Positions 27,622-36,581 of a stretch of DNA of 64,000 bases are shown here, piece after piece. The translations under genes were made by a program, and so were the position numbers. The notes beneath the pieces were generated by a model. It was not told where the DNA came from. It saw nothing but the letters and a program-made list of their open reading frames with translations, and ran no database searches. Each line of letters begins with the position of its first letter. The first letter of the stretch is position 1. Source of the DNA: CAZUTO01 sp964623085 (GTDB taxonomy: Bacteria; Pseudomonadota; Gammaproteobacteria; Pseudomonadales; GM7GCV1); contig CAZUTO010000008.1 in the NCBI GenBank assembly GCA_964623085.1, forward strand, positions 5,580 through 69,579, read 5' to 3'.

Positions 27622-28245
27622 ATGAGTATTAAATCTGCTTTTCAAGAACTACGCACGATCGATTTCAGTGAGATACGTGCTGACAATATAGGAAGTTGGC
27701 CGGCAGTTGTTCGAGTTATGGCCTGTATTTTGGCTTTTGCCGCGGTACTTGCTGCTGTCTACTTTTTCAAGGTGAGTGATCTCAATGATCAGTTGGAGCG
27801 CGCAGAAAGAGATGAACGAACTTTACGTGCTGACTTCTCAACCAAAGCATACGAAGCGGCTAATTTAGAAGAATATAGAGCGCAGATGGTAGAGCTTGAA
27901 TCACGGCTCGAAGCGCTTATCGGTCAGTTGCCATCGGACACTGAGGTTCCAGGGTTATTAGAAGATGTGACTGAAACGGGTCTTAATAGTGGTTTGCAAA
28001 TTCAGAGCATCGAGCTTCAAAACGAGATAGCGCACGATTATTACGTAGAGCTACCAATATTGATTGAGGCTACCGGTGGTTATCATGACTTTGCTGGTTT
28101 TGTTAGCGGTGTTGCCGGTCTTTCTCGAATTGTAACCCTACACGATTTTACTATTGAAACAGATGATGGAGAGGCGCTGCTCTCGCTATCTATCGAAGCT
28201 AAGACATACCGCTATCGAGCGGAACGAGACGGAGGAGATTCGTGA
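27622..28245 (+). CDS. pilO: Type IV pilus alignment protein PilO
   Basis: Partner of PilN (207 aa): short cytoplasmic N-terminus, one membrane helix (about 34-52), coiled coil, and a periplasmic domain with 'QLPSDTEVPGLLEDVTETGL', the typical PilO segment. It overlaps the GTG start of pilP by 4 bp. Confidence 0.96.
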   Translation: MSIKSAFQELRTIDFSEIRADNIGSWPAVVRVMACILAFAAVLAAVYFFKVSDLNDQLERAERDERTLRADFSTKAYEAANLEEYRAQMVELESRLEALIGQLPSDTEVPGLLEDVTETGLNSGLQIQSIELQNEIAHDYYVELPILIEATGGYHDFAGFVSGVAGLSRIVTLHDFTIETDDGEALLSLSIEAKTYRYRAERDGGDS

Positions 28246-28775
28246 AAACTCAATTTCGACTACAGCCCTTCTTACTTGTATTGAGCAGTGTTTTGATATT
28301 GCAAGGTTGTACTGACCGCACTTTTTCAAATGCGCGAGCATTTATGGAAGCGGAGCGAGGCAAGAAAGGGCCAGCTATTGAACCCCTGCCTTCATTTCCG
28401 CCTTACGTATCTTCGCTTTATTCGTCTGCTGGTTTGAGGAGTCCGTTTGATCCACCAAGTTCTGAGGCAGGCGGAAACCCGCAGGGTCAAGAAGTTGACG
28501 CACCAGATACGGCGCGTCCCAAGGAGTTTTTGGAGCGCTTCAATATTGTGGAATTAAGAATGGTGGGAACCATTGAGCAAGACGGTGTGCGCTGGGCATT
28601 GATAAACGATGGCACAGGCTCTGTGCACCGAGTAAGAGCAGGGAATTATCTTGGAAGGAACCATGGCGTCATCGACAGTGTCGATGTGGCTGGTTTGGAA
28701 TTGGTTGAAGTAGTGGTAGACGGTCGAGGCGGTTGGATTCAACGCCCGCGCAGTCTCGGCATGACAACAGAATAG
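28242..28775 (+). CDS. pilP: Type IV pilus lipoprotein PilP
   Basis: Periplasmic lipoprotein (177 aa) that connects PilNO to the secretin. It has an N-terminal signal with lipobox 'LQGC', a disordered Pro-rich linker, and a C-terminal beta domain ('FNIVELRMVGTIEQDGVRWA', 'VRAGNYLGRNHG'). The GTG start is coupled to pilO through a GTGA overlap. Confidence 0.95.
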   Translation: MKTQFRLQPFLLVLSSVLILQGCTDRTFSNARAFMEAERGKKGPAIEPLPSFPPYVSSLYSSAGLRSPFDPPSSEAGGNPQGQEVDAPDTARPKEFLERFNIVELRMVGTIEQDGVRWALINDGTGSVHRVRAGNYLGRNHGVIDSVDVAGLELVEVVVDGRGGWIQRPRSLGMTTE

Positions 28776-28784
28776 AGTAGACTC

Positions 28785-30968
28785 ATGAAGAATATATATA
28801 GCAAACTAATTTGCAGCGGACTCACGACTATTACATTGAGCTTTTTGTCGCTATCGGCAAGCAATGTATTGGCATCGACACTGGAATCGATCTCTTTCGA
28901 ACCAGGTGTTCAAGATAGTTTTCAAGTGAGAATTGGGCTTGATGACACCAGTGGTGTAGAGCCTGAGGTCTACGTTATTGACCAACCAGCGCGGATCGTT
29001 TTTGATCTGCCCGGTGTTGAGAACGGGGTCAGCCAAAGACAGTATCCACTCGCATTATCGAATGCCAGAGATGCTGTGTTACTTGGCACAGATGACCGTA
29101 CTCGACTTGTCCTTAATCTGAATAACTCGGCTACCTATGACTATTCAATCCAGGGTAATACTCTGGTGTTAGAGGTAGGTGGCTCAGGTGTCGCTGCTGC
29201 ATCAGCCGCTGCGCCTGTATCGGAGGTGGCTAGCGCGAGCAGTGCGCCGGTGCCACGATCCAGCGGCCCCGTATTTGATAATGATTCAGAGTCTGGTTTG
29301 ATTGACTTTGAATTCCGACGCGGTGATCAGGGTGAAGGTAATCTGATGCTCGAATTTGATACAGACCGTGTCAACGCCGATATCACGCAAAGCGGCAGTA
29401 CCATCACGCTTCGTTTTTTCGATTCGGATGTAGCTGCCCAAATTCAACGCGTGTTTGACGTACAAGATTTCGCGACACCTGTAGGTTCGGTGAGTGTCCG
29501 CCAGCTTGGTAACGAGGCGCGTGTAGAAATTAAAACGACCGAAGAGTACGACTATCTTGCTTATCAGGCGGATAGTTCCTACGTGGTCAGTGTAAAACCA
29601 CTTACACAAGAAGAAGAAGCGCAGCGTGCACGTGAATTTGCTTACACCGGTGAGCGTCTCTCTCTTAACTTTCAGGATATTCCAGTCCGATCAGTTCTGC
29701 AGCTTATTGCCGACTTTACTGATCTGAACCTTGTAGCCAGTGATACGGTGGCGGGGAATATTACTCTGCGTTTACAAAACGTTCCTTGGGATCAGGCACT
29801 AGACATTGTTTTGCGTACCAAGGGCTTAGATAAGCGCCAAGAAGGCAACATCCTTATGGTTGCACCACTTGCCGAGATTGCCGAAAGAGAGCGTCTTGAA
29901 GTAGAGGCAAACAAGCAGGCTGTAGAATTGGCACCTCTGGTGACAGAGTTTATTCGAGTCAGCTATGCGGATGCGCAAAATATTTTTGACTTATTGACTG
30001 CTAATGGTGCCGTCGCTCAACAAAATGGCGGTGCTGGTGGCGGTGATCTAGGCGTTGAAAATCTAGTCTCAAATCGCGGTAGCGCTTTAGTTGATACGCG
30101 CACAAACACTATTATCCTCACTGATACTGAGGAAAAAGTGGCTGCCTTTAGGCAAGTTGTAAAACGACTTGATATTGCGATTCCTCAGGTACTTATTGAG
30201 GCACGTATTGTTGCTGCGAATACAGATTTTCGACGAGAATTGGGATTCCGTTGGGGTAGCGCAGGCGCTAGGATAATTGAGAATGGCGATAACCTCGTTG
30301 AGTTTGCCGGATCTCGTGATTCATTTGTTGATGGAGGCCCCGCGGGTTTCTTTGCTGGCGCTGACCCACTTGATATAACTGATGCTTTGGCGGTGGATCT
30401 TGGGGTAGTTAATCCGACGTCGTCCTTTGCGGTATCGTTCTTAAGCAACTCGACCTTGATTGATTTAGAACTTTCTGCACTCGAAGATGAAGGTTATGGT
30501 GAAATCGTCTCGCAGCCTAAAATCGTGACAGGTGACAAGCAGACAGCGGAAATTCGATCTGGTCAGGAGATTCCATTCTTGGAGGCGGCATCAAGTGGTG
30601 TTGCTACTATCAACTTTAGAGAAGCGGTACTTTCTCTAGAGGTGACTCCACAGATTACTCCGGATGGCCGAATTATTCTCGATCTGGTGGTGACTCAGGA
30701 CTCTGTTGCTGATCTCGTATTTGGTGGCGAGCCGGTTATTGATATTAATGAACTACGCACTCAGGTGTTGGTAGACAATGGCGAAACCCTAGTGTTGGGT
30801 GGCATATTCCAGACTAATATCATCAATGATGAAAGCAAGGTTCCTGTTCTAGGCGATATTCCAATACTTGGAAGAGCCTTTAAACATACCGTAGTGAATG
30901 AAGAAAAGCAGGAAGTGCTCTTCTTTATCACACCTAAAATTCTGGCAGAGAACTTGACAGCTAGATGA
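28785..30968 (+). CDS. pilQ: Type IV pilus secretin PilQ
   Basis: Outer-membrane secretin (727 aa). The order is: signal peptide (to about residue 30), two AMIN peptidoglycan-binding domains (about 35-125 and 165-275), an STN/N0 domain ('LSLNFQDIPVRSVLQLIADF'), an N1/NolW domain with a Gly-rich loop near 410-420, and the secretin core with 'VLIEARIVAANTDF', 'EIVSQPKIVTGDKQ' and 'ETLVLGGIF'. Last pil gene of the operon; its stop overlaps aroK (ATGA). Confidence 0.97.
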   Translation: MKNIYSKLICSGLTTITLSFLSLSASNVLASTLESISFEPGVQDSFQVRIGLDDTSGVEPEVYVIDQPARIVFDLPGVENGVSQRQYPLALSNARDAVLLGTDDRTRLVLNLNNSATYDYSIQGNTLVLEVGGSGVAAASAAAPVSEVASASSAPVPRSSGPVFDNDSESGLIDFEFRRGDQGEGNLMLEFDTDRVNADITQSGSTITLRFFDSDVAAQIQRVFDVQDFATPVGSVSVRQLGNEARVEIKTTEEYDYLAYQADSSYVVSVKPLTQEEEAQRAREFAYTGERLSLNFQDIPVRSVLQLIADFTDLNLVASDTVAGNITLRLQNVPWDQALDIVLRTKGLDKRQEGNILMVAPLAEIAERERLEVEANKQAVELAPLVTEFIRVSYADAQNIFDLLTANGAVAQQNGGAGGGDLGVENLVSNRGSALVDTRTNTIILTDTEEKVAAFRQVVKRLDIAIPQVLIEARIVAANTDFRRELGFRWGSAGARIIENGDNLVEFAGSRDSFVDGGPAGFFAGADPLDITDALAVDLGVVNPTSSFAVSFLSNSTLIDLELSALEDEGYGEIVSQPKIVTGDKQTAEIRSGQEIPFLEAASSGVATINFREAVLSLEVTPQITPDGRIILDLVVTQDSVADLVFGGEPVIDINELRTQVLVDNGETLVLGGIFQTNIINDESKVPVLGDIPILGRAFKHTVVNEEKQEVLFFITPKILAENLTAR

Positions 30969-31489
30969 CCCTTGCTAACAGGCCCACCATTGTTTTGGTG
31001 GGTCCCATGGGAGCAGGGAAGAGTACCGTCGGTAGGCATTTAGCGGAACTGCTTCATTGGAACTTTCTTGACTCTGATAGAGAATTAGAAGCGCGCTGTG
31101 GTGCCGATATCCCTTGGATATTCGACATTGAAGGTGAGAGCGGATTTAGACGCCGAGAGACACTCATCATTAAAGAACTGGTTGCTGAACCTCATACCGT
31201 ATTAGCGACGGGAGGAGGCGCGATTCTTGCTGAAGAAAACCGAACTTTAATAAAATCTGCGGGCGTGGTGATTTATCTAACTGCACCGGTTGATGAGCTG
31301 TTTCAACGTGTGATTAAGGATAAAACACGGCCGTTGTTGCAAGTAGAAAACCCACGCGAAACCTACGAACATATTTTTAACCAGCGTGATCCACTGTATC
31401 GTGAGGTGGCAAGGACAGTTATCGTCACCGATAACTACTCCTCTCCCTTGACTGTTGCACAGTCTATTCTGGACCAGATTGATCGTTAA
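30965..31489 (+). CDS. aroK: Shikimate kinase
   Basis: Phosphorylates shikimate in aromatic amino-acid synthesis. The 174-residue protein has Walker A 'GPMGAGKST', the shikimate-binding 'DSDRELEARCG', 'FRRRET', 'LATGGGAI' and lid arginine in 'KTRPLL'. Four-base overlap with pilQ; the pilQ-aroK-aroB order is conserved in gammaproteobacteria. Confidence 0.97.
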   Translation: MTLANRPTIVLVGPMGAGKSTVGRHLAELLHWNFLDSDRELEARCGADIPWIFDIEGESGFRRRETLIIKELVAEPHTVLATGGGAILAEENRTLIKSAGVVIYLTAPVDELFQRVIKDKTRPLLQVENPRETYEHIFNQRDPLYREVARTVIVTDNYSSPLTVAQSILDQIDR

Positions 31490-31591
31490 CGCTGTTTCAT
31501 AGCTCCATTATAGCTCCATTCATTCGTTCTCTTTGCATCTTGATTCCTTTGTCGCGTTAGAATGTCGTACATCTAGTTTAGGAGTATGGCA

Positions 31592-32674
31592 TTGGAACAG
31601 CTGCAGGTTGATTTAGGTGATCGGTCCTATCCGATTCTGATTGCAAAGGGGCTTCTTGAAAATCAGGACTGGCGCGAATACATCTCTGGGAAGCAGGTTT
31701 TAGTCGTCAGCAATGAGACGGTTTCTCCCATTTACCTGAAGACACTATTAGGCTGCTTAGATGGGCTAGATGTGCAGGTGCAAATCCTCCCAGATGGTGA
31801 ACAATACAAGCGGCTCGAATATCTTTCGAAAATCTTTGATGCTTTGATTGAGCACAAGCAGAATCGCACCACTACGTTGATTGCGCTTGGCGGTGGTGTT
31901 ATTGGCGATATTACCGGGTTTGCAGCGGCTTGCTATCAGCGTGGGGTCAATTTTATTCAAGTGCCGACAACGCTCCTAGCGCAAGTAGATTCTTCTGTTG
32001 GCGGTAAGACTGCAGTCAATCATCCGCGAGGCAAGAACATGCTGGGCGCGTTTCATCAGCCTCAAGCCGTTTTGATTGACATTGAAACACTTGATACGTT
32101 GCCGGATCGGGAATATTCCGCGGGGATGGCCGAGGTCATCAAATACGGATTCATTGCCGATGCGCAGTTTTTAGATTGGTTAGAGCAGAATATGGACGCG
32201 CTTATGTCGCGTGACCAAGCATGCCTAGTCCATGCGATCAAAGTATCTTGTATGACGAAGGCAAAAGTTGTCTCAGCCGACGAGAGGGAGCGAGGTATTC
32301 GTGCAATTCTGAATCTCGGGCACACTTTCGGCCATGCTATAGAGGCCGCTCAGGATTACAAAGACTGGTTGCACGGCGAAGCGGTTGCAGCGGGGATGGT
32401 TTTTGCGGCCGAGTTTTCTCGCCATCTAGGATTAATTGGTGAATCAGACGTTCATCGTGCCGCTCGCTTAATTGAAAGAGCGGGTTTGCCGACCGTCGTT
32501 CCAGACAATGTTGGCACGGATCTTTTTTTGGAGTTAATGGGCTTAGATAAGAAGGTTCAAGATGGGAAGTTGCGGCTTATTCTGTTGAAAAACCTGGGAG
32601 AGGCATTCGTTACGAGCGATTTTCCGATGGAAGATCTGAGAGAGCAAATCGCGAAAACACAGGCGGCAGGCTAA
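31592..32674 (+). CDS. aroB: 3-dehydroquinate synthase
   Basis: Second step of the shikimate pathway, NAD- and zinc-dependent. The TTG at 31592 is chosen over an ATG at 31586: the ribosome-binding AGGAG ends at 31584, seven bases before the TTG but one base before the ATG, and the TTG start (MEQLQVDLGDRSYPI) matches the E. coli N-terminus in length. Motifs include 'LGGGVIGDITGFAA', 'PTTLLAQVDSSVGGKT' and zinc ligands in 'NLGHTFGHAIE' and 'WLHGEAV'. The last four bases overlap the end of cca on the other strand. Confidence 0.96.
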   Translation: MEQLQVDLGDRSYPILIAKGLLENQDWREYISGKQVLVVSNETVSPIYLKTLLGCLDGLDVQVQILPDGEQYKRLEYLSKIFDALIEHKQNRTTTLIALGGGVIGDITGFAAACYQRGVNFIQVPTTLLAQVDSSVGGKTAVNHPRGKNMLGAFHQPQAVLIDIETLDTLPDREYSAGMAEVIKYGFIADAQFLDWLEQNMDALMSRDQACLVHAIKVSCMTKAKVVSADERERGIRAILNLGHTFGHAIEAAQDYKDWLHGEAVAAGMVFAAEFSRHLGLIGESDVHRAARLIERAGLPTVVPDNVGTDLFLELMGLDKKVQDGKLRLILLKNLGEAFVTSDFPMEDLREQIAKTQAAG

Positions 32675-33951
32675 CAGGGTTTAGCCTTGGCAAATTGTTT
32701 CTCGTCAATATCGCTATACTGCTTTTTGATTGAAGCGAGTGTTTTGATGCGCGATTGCTTGATAGCTTGGCCAAGCTTCTCGCCTTCAAAGCCTTGTTTT
32801 TGCAGTTGAGCAATGTCTATATCTGACGCTGCTTTTGCGCAGTCCAAGAGAAACTGAAATTGCGGATAACGCCGCTCCTCTAATCCCGTTCTGCCGCGCG
32901 CATCTGCTAGGCAGCAATTAACAAAACCAGTTACGTAGCCGTTCGTTCTCCAAGCATCCAGATTGGAAAGTAATTTCTCGAGACTGGATGGTTTAAGTTC
33001 TAATGCCCGGTGGCAATGGAGGTGATAACGCGCAACCCGAACGGCTAATTTCCTGTAGTTGTTGGGAATATTAAGCCGGTCACATAAGCTTTCGGTTAGT
33101 TGAGCGCTTCTCTCCTCATGGCCATGATGGCTTGGTAGCAGTTCTTTGGGTGTCGTTGCTTTGCCCAAATCGTGGACGAGGGTCGCGAACCTCATTTGCT
33201 TGTCATCGGTTTGCTCGCAAATTTGATCTAGCGCGAGCATCGTGTGTAAGCCTGTATCAATTTCTGGATGGTATTCCGGTCGCTGAGGTACCCCAAACAG
33301 CGCGTCGATTTCAGGGTAAACTCGGTTGAGAGCACTGCATTCTCGAAGGGTTTCAAAAAACACCCTTGGATTTTTTGTGGCCAGTGCTTTTTCCGTCTCG
33401 CGCCATATCCTTTCTGCTGGCAGTGTGCTGAGTTCGTTCGATTGACTCATCTCAGTCATTAGGGCGAGGGTTTCTGTGGCAATAGTAAAACCAAGGTGAT
33501 GAAACTGCGCCGCAAATCTCGCTACCCGCAAAACCCTCAAAGGGTCTTCTCGAAAGGCATTAGTGACGTGTCGCAACGTTTTATTGTGAATATCTGTAAG
33601 GCCATCATAAGGGTCGTGTAGCTTGCCTTCGGTATCTTCTGCGATTGAGTTGATAGTCAGATCCCGGCGAGAGAGATCTTCTTCCAGGCTCACTTCTTCA
33701 CTACTGTTGATTTCGAAACCTAGGTGCCCAGGGCCGGTTTTGCGCTCAGTGCGTGCAAGGGCATATTCATCTTTAGTTTCGGGATGTAAAAAGACAGGGA
33801 AATCTTTGCCTACACATTTAAAGCCTAGATTTTCTATTTGGGTGACCGAGCAGCCCACCACTAGCCAATCGCGCTCATCTATATCTAAGCCGAGAAGTTT
33901 ATTACGTACTGCTCCGCCTACAAGGTAAACGTCACCTGGCAACTTGATCAT
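32671..33951 (-). CDS. cca: CCA tRNA nucleotidyltransferase with HD domain
   Basis: Adds or repairs the 3' CCA end of tRNAs. It is a class II enzyme with 'YLVGGAVRNKLLG', 'ERDWLVVG', 'DLSRRDLTINSIA' and the base-selecting 'RAEDPLRVLRVARF'-type segment (here 'REDPLRVLRVARFAAQF'). The C-terminal half has an HD phosphohydrolase domain ('HTMLALD', 'LVHDLGK', 'HHGHEERSA'), as in gammaproteobacterial long forms. 426 residues is normal length. Convergent with aroB with a 4-bp overlap. Confidence 0.96.
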   Translation of the reverse strand: MIKLPGDVYLVGGAVRNKLLGLDIDERDWLVVGCSVTQIENLGFKCVGKDFPVFLHPETKDEYALARTERKTGPGHLGFEINSSEEVSLEEDLSRRDLTINSIAEDTEGKLHDPYDGLTDIHNKTLRHVTNAFREDPLRVLRVARFAAQFHHLGFTIATETLALMTEMSQSNELSTLPAERIWRETEKALATKNPRVFFETLRECSALNRVYPEIDALFGVPQRPEYHPEIDTGLHTMLALDQICEQTDDKQMRFATLVHDLGKATTPKELLPSHHGHEERSAQLTESLCDRLNIPNNYRKLAVRVARYHLHCHRALELKPSSLEKLLSNLDAWRTNGYVTGFVNCCLADARGRTGLEERRYPQFQFLLDCAKAASDIDIAQLQKQGFEGEKLGQAIKQSRIKTLASIKKQYSDIDEKQFAKAKPC

Positions 33952-34003
33952 TCGGCGATTGTACGCGTTTTTTCAATGAGATAGGTTTTCCGATAACAAC
34001 GAA

Positions 34004-35482
34004 TCATTCAGATTTGGAGTGCCAAAAGGTGGCGTTACTGATGCCTAGTTTGTCGCTATCAAAACTAAATTTGTCAGTACCAGACCGACGCTGATACTCG
34101 TAGTCATTCAGTGCTTTTATTGCTGGCTTGGATATAAAAAAGATAATAATAATGCCTATTATATTGAGCCAAGCCATGATGCCGACACCCATATCACCCA
34201 GACCCCAAGCAATATCTGCTGTGCGAATTGAGCCATAAAAAGTCGCACCTATGAGCCCGATCTTCAATAACAAAATCATGCCAGGCAGTCGAATTGAGCG
34301 TTTTAAATAGACGACATTTGTCTCGGCAATGTAGTAGTACGCCAAAAGCGTTGTAAACGAGAAAAAGAACAGTGCGAAGGCGACGAATGGCTTCCCGGCG
34401 CCTGGGAATACCTGTTCTATCGCCAACTGCGTGTAAGCGGGGCTATTTGCGGCAATATCAGCACTAATGTTTTGTAGGATGAACGCGCCCTCAGCTCCAT
34501 GTACGTTATAGGCGCCAGTGATCAGAATCATAAAAGCAGTGGCAGTGCAGATAAACAATGTATCAATATAAACGGAGAATGCTTGGACTAAACCTTGTTG
34601 GGCGGGGTGGTCTACTTCTGCTGCTGCCGCTGCATGAGGCCCAGTACCTTGGCCGGCCTCATTCGAATAGACCCCTCGTTTTACACCCCAACCAATAGCA
34701 GCGCCAATGCCCGCCATTGGTGAAAATGCGTCGCTAACGATCAGACCAAGAATACGGGGAACTTCTTGAATGTTTATGGCGACGACTATGATAGCGATGA
34801 CGATATAGGCCAGGGCCATAAAAGGGACAATGATTTGAGTGACATGAGCGATGCGTTTTACGCCACCAAAAATAATAAAGGCCAGCGCTGCTGAGACAAA
34901 TAAGCCACTCACTATCTGTGTGGAGCTGGTCGTTCCCAGAAATGTGTCAATTGAGCTTCCTGGGCCGAACGCGAGTGCCGACGCATTGCCGATACTATTC
35001 GATTGCACGGTGGGTAGTAATAGGCCGCAGGCAATGATGGTGGCAATGGCGAAGATCCACGCGTACCAGCGTTGCCCCATGGCTTTCTCGATATAAAATG
35101 CTGGTCCGCCACGGTATTCACCGTCTTGTACTTCTTTGTATATCTGCCCCAAGGTTGCCTCAATATAACCGGTAGCAGCACCAAGGAAAGCGACCATCCA
35201 CATCCAAAAGACGGCGCCCGGGCCGCCAAACCCAATTGCGGCGGCAACGCCCGCAATGTTGCCCGTTCCGACTCGCCCAGAAAGCGATACTGCCAGTGCC
35301 TGAAATGCCGAGATGCCTCGCTCGGAGCTTTTTCCGGAAAAAATAAGCCTCAGCATTTCACGGAATAGTCTGACTTGTACGAATCTAGTACGAATGGAGA
35401 AAAACAGCCCTGCCGCTAGACAAAGATAAATGAGCGCTGGGCTCCAAATAATACCGTTAATGAAGTCGATGGACGCTTGCAT
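34004..35482 (-). CDS. Sodium:alanine/glycine symporter (AgcS family)
   Basis: Inner-membrane transporter of 492 residues with about eleven hydrophobic segments. AGCS signatures are 'SLSGRVGTGNIAGVAAAIGF' and 'GVKRGVYSNEAGQGTGPHA'. It probably imports alanine or glycine with Na+. It stands alone between cca and the desaturase-like gene, all on the minus strand. Confidence 0.95.
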   Translation of the reverse strand: MQASIDFINGIIWSPALIYLCLAAGLFFSIRTRFVQVRLFREMLRLIFSGKSSERGISAFQALAVSLSGRVGTGNIAGVAAAIGFGGPGAVFWMWMVAFLGAATGYIEATLGQIYKEVQDGEYRGGPAFYIEKAMGQRWYAWIFAIATIIACGLLLPTVQSNSIGNASALAFGPGSSIDTFLGTTSSTQIVSGLFVSAALAFIIFGGVKRIAHVTQIIVPFMALAYIVIAIIVVAINIQEVPRILGLIVSDAFSPMAGIGAAIGWGVKRGVYSNEAGQGTGPHAAAAAEVDHPAQQGLVQAFSVYIDTLFICTATAFMILITGAYNVHGAEGAFILQNISADIAANSPAYTQLAIEQVFPGAGKPFVAFALFFFSFTTLLAYYYIAETNVVYLKRSIRLPGMILLLKIGLIGATFYGSIRTADIAWGLGDMGVGIMAWLNIIGIIIIFFISKPAIKALNDYEYQRRSGTDKFSFDSDKLGISNATFWHSKSE

Positions 35483-35587
35483 ATGCTGTTTTAGGATAGC
35501 TCTTATATTAAAGGTATGAGATTAACTAAGTATAGGAAGCAGTGTGAAAAAGCGCTATCGCTAATAACATTATCGTTAATGTCGAGG

Positions 35588-36391
35588 CTAATTTTTTCTG
35601 AATGGCTGCATAAGCAGAGCGGAGAATCTTTTTTCCTCTGAGGACCGAAACTCAGTGAGCCCAATGGCCATTTCCTTCGGGTTTTCTGCACTATCTTTAA
35701 GATAGCTAGAAAATAGACGGTCCCAGCAAGAAAGGCAGTTACCGTAGTTCGAGTTGGTTTCATTGGGCCGCGTCGAGTGGTGCACTCTGTGCATGCTGGG
35801 TGTCACAAAAACAGCCCGCACCGCAGGTTCAACGCTTTTAGGTAGTGCGAAGTTTGCGTGGTTAAAAAGCGCAAAGAAATTAAGTACGATTTCATAAAGG
35901 ATGATGGTTGCGGGTGAAAGCCCCAGTGCGACGACGGCGAGCGCTTTTAGTGCATAGGAAAGCAATATCTCGAAGGGATGAAATCTGCCCGCTGTGGTGA
36001 CATCAAATTCTGTATCTGTGTGATGCAGGCGATGTACACGCCATAGTATCGGTATTAAGTGAAATATTCGGTGTTGCCAATAGATCATCAGGTCTAGCAG
36101 GATTAGTGACAGAATAACTTCAAAACCAAGTAGTCCAGAAAATTGATTGAATAAGCCAAGGTTGTTTGCCTCAGCTTGTAGGGCAATCGCGGCCAGAGAT
36201 AAAGGGATCAGTAGCTTTAATAAAATGCTGTTTCCAAACACGAAGGCAATGTTTCGGCTCCATCTTGGGACTCTGTCGGAAGTGTTTAAGGCGCGAAAAG
36301 GAACGAGTAGCCCCAATATGAAAAACAACAGGTAACCCGTTACAAAGCTGGCTAGCCTGAAGCTGTTTTCATTCTCTAATATCCAGTTCAT
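35588..36391 (-). CDS. Sterol desaturase / fatty-acid hydroxylase family protein
   Basis: Integral membrane di-iron oxygenase of 267 residues. The eight-histidine pattern is visible: 'HRIFH', 'HRLHH' and 'HRVHHS', plus a His in 'NHANF'. There are about four membrane segments before and between them. Bacterial members hydroxylate or desaturate lipids; the substrate here is unknown. No sterol genes lie nearby, so lipid or carotenoid modification is more likely than sterol synthesis. Confidence 0.9.
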   Translation of the reverse strand: MNWILENENSFRLASFVTGYLLFFILGLLVPFRALNTSDRVPRWSRNIAFVFGNSILLKLLIPLSLAAIALQAEANNLGLFNQFSGLLGFEVILSLILLDLMIYWQHRIFHLIPILWRVHRLHHTDTEFDVTTAGRFHPFEILLSYALKALAVVALGLSPATIILYEIVLNFFALFNHANFALPKSVEPAVRAVFVTPSMHRVHHSTRPNETNSNYGNCLSCWDRLFSSYLKDSAENPKEMAIGLTEFRSSEEKRFSALLMQPFRKN

Positions 36392-36581
36392 AGCGTGATC
36401 TTAGACGTTTTTATCCTCACCAGTGCGGGTAGGCTCTGTATACTTGCCGACTTTTTCAGTGATGGGCCGGTTATTTCTCGACAATAGGCTGTTTGCGCGT
36501 GATTTTACTGAATATTTCCGACTGTAATGTAATCAACAGTTTAGTAATGCCTCAATAGGTATCCGCTACAATAGATGCGTA

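Noticed and set aside
31495..31520. Duplicated ATAGCTCCATT between aroK and aroB
   Set aside because: Only two short copies in a small intergenic gap; there is no sign of a regulator site or mobile element.
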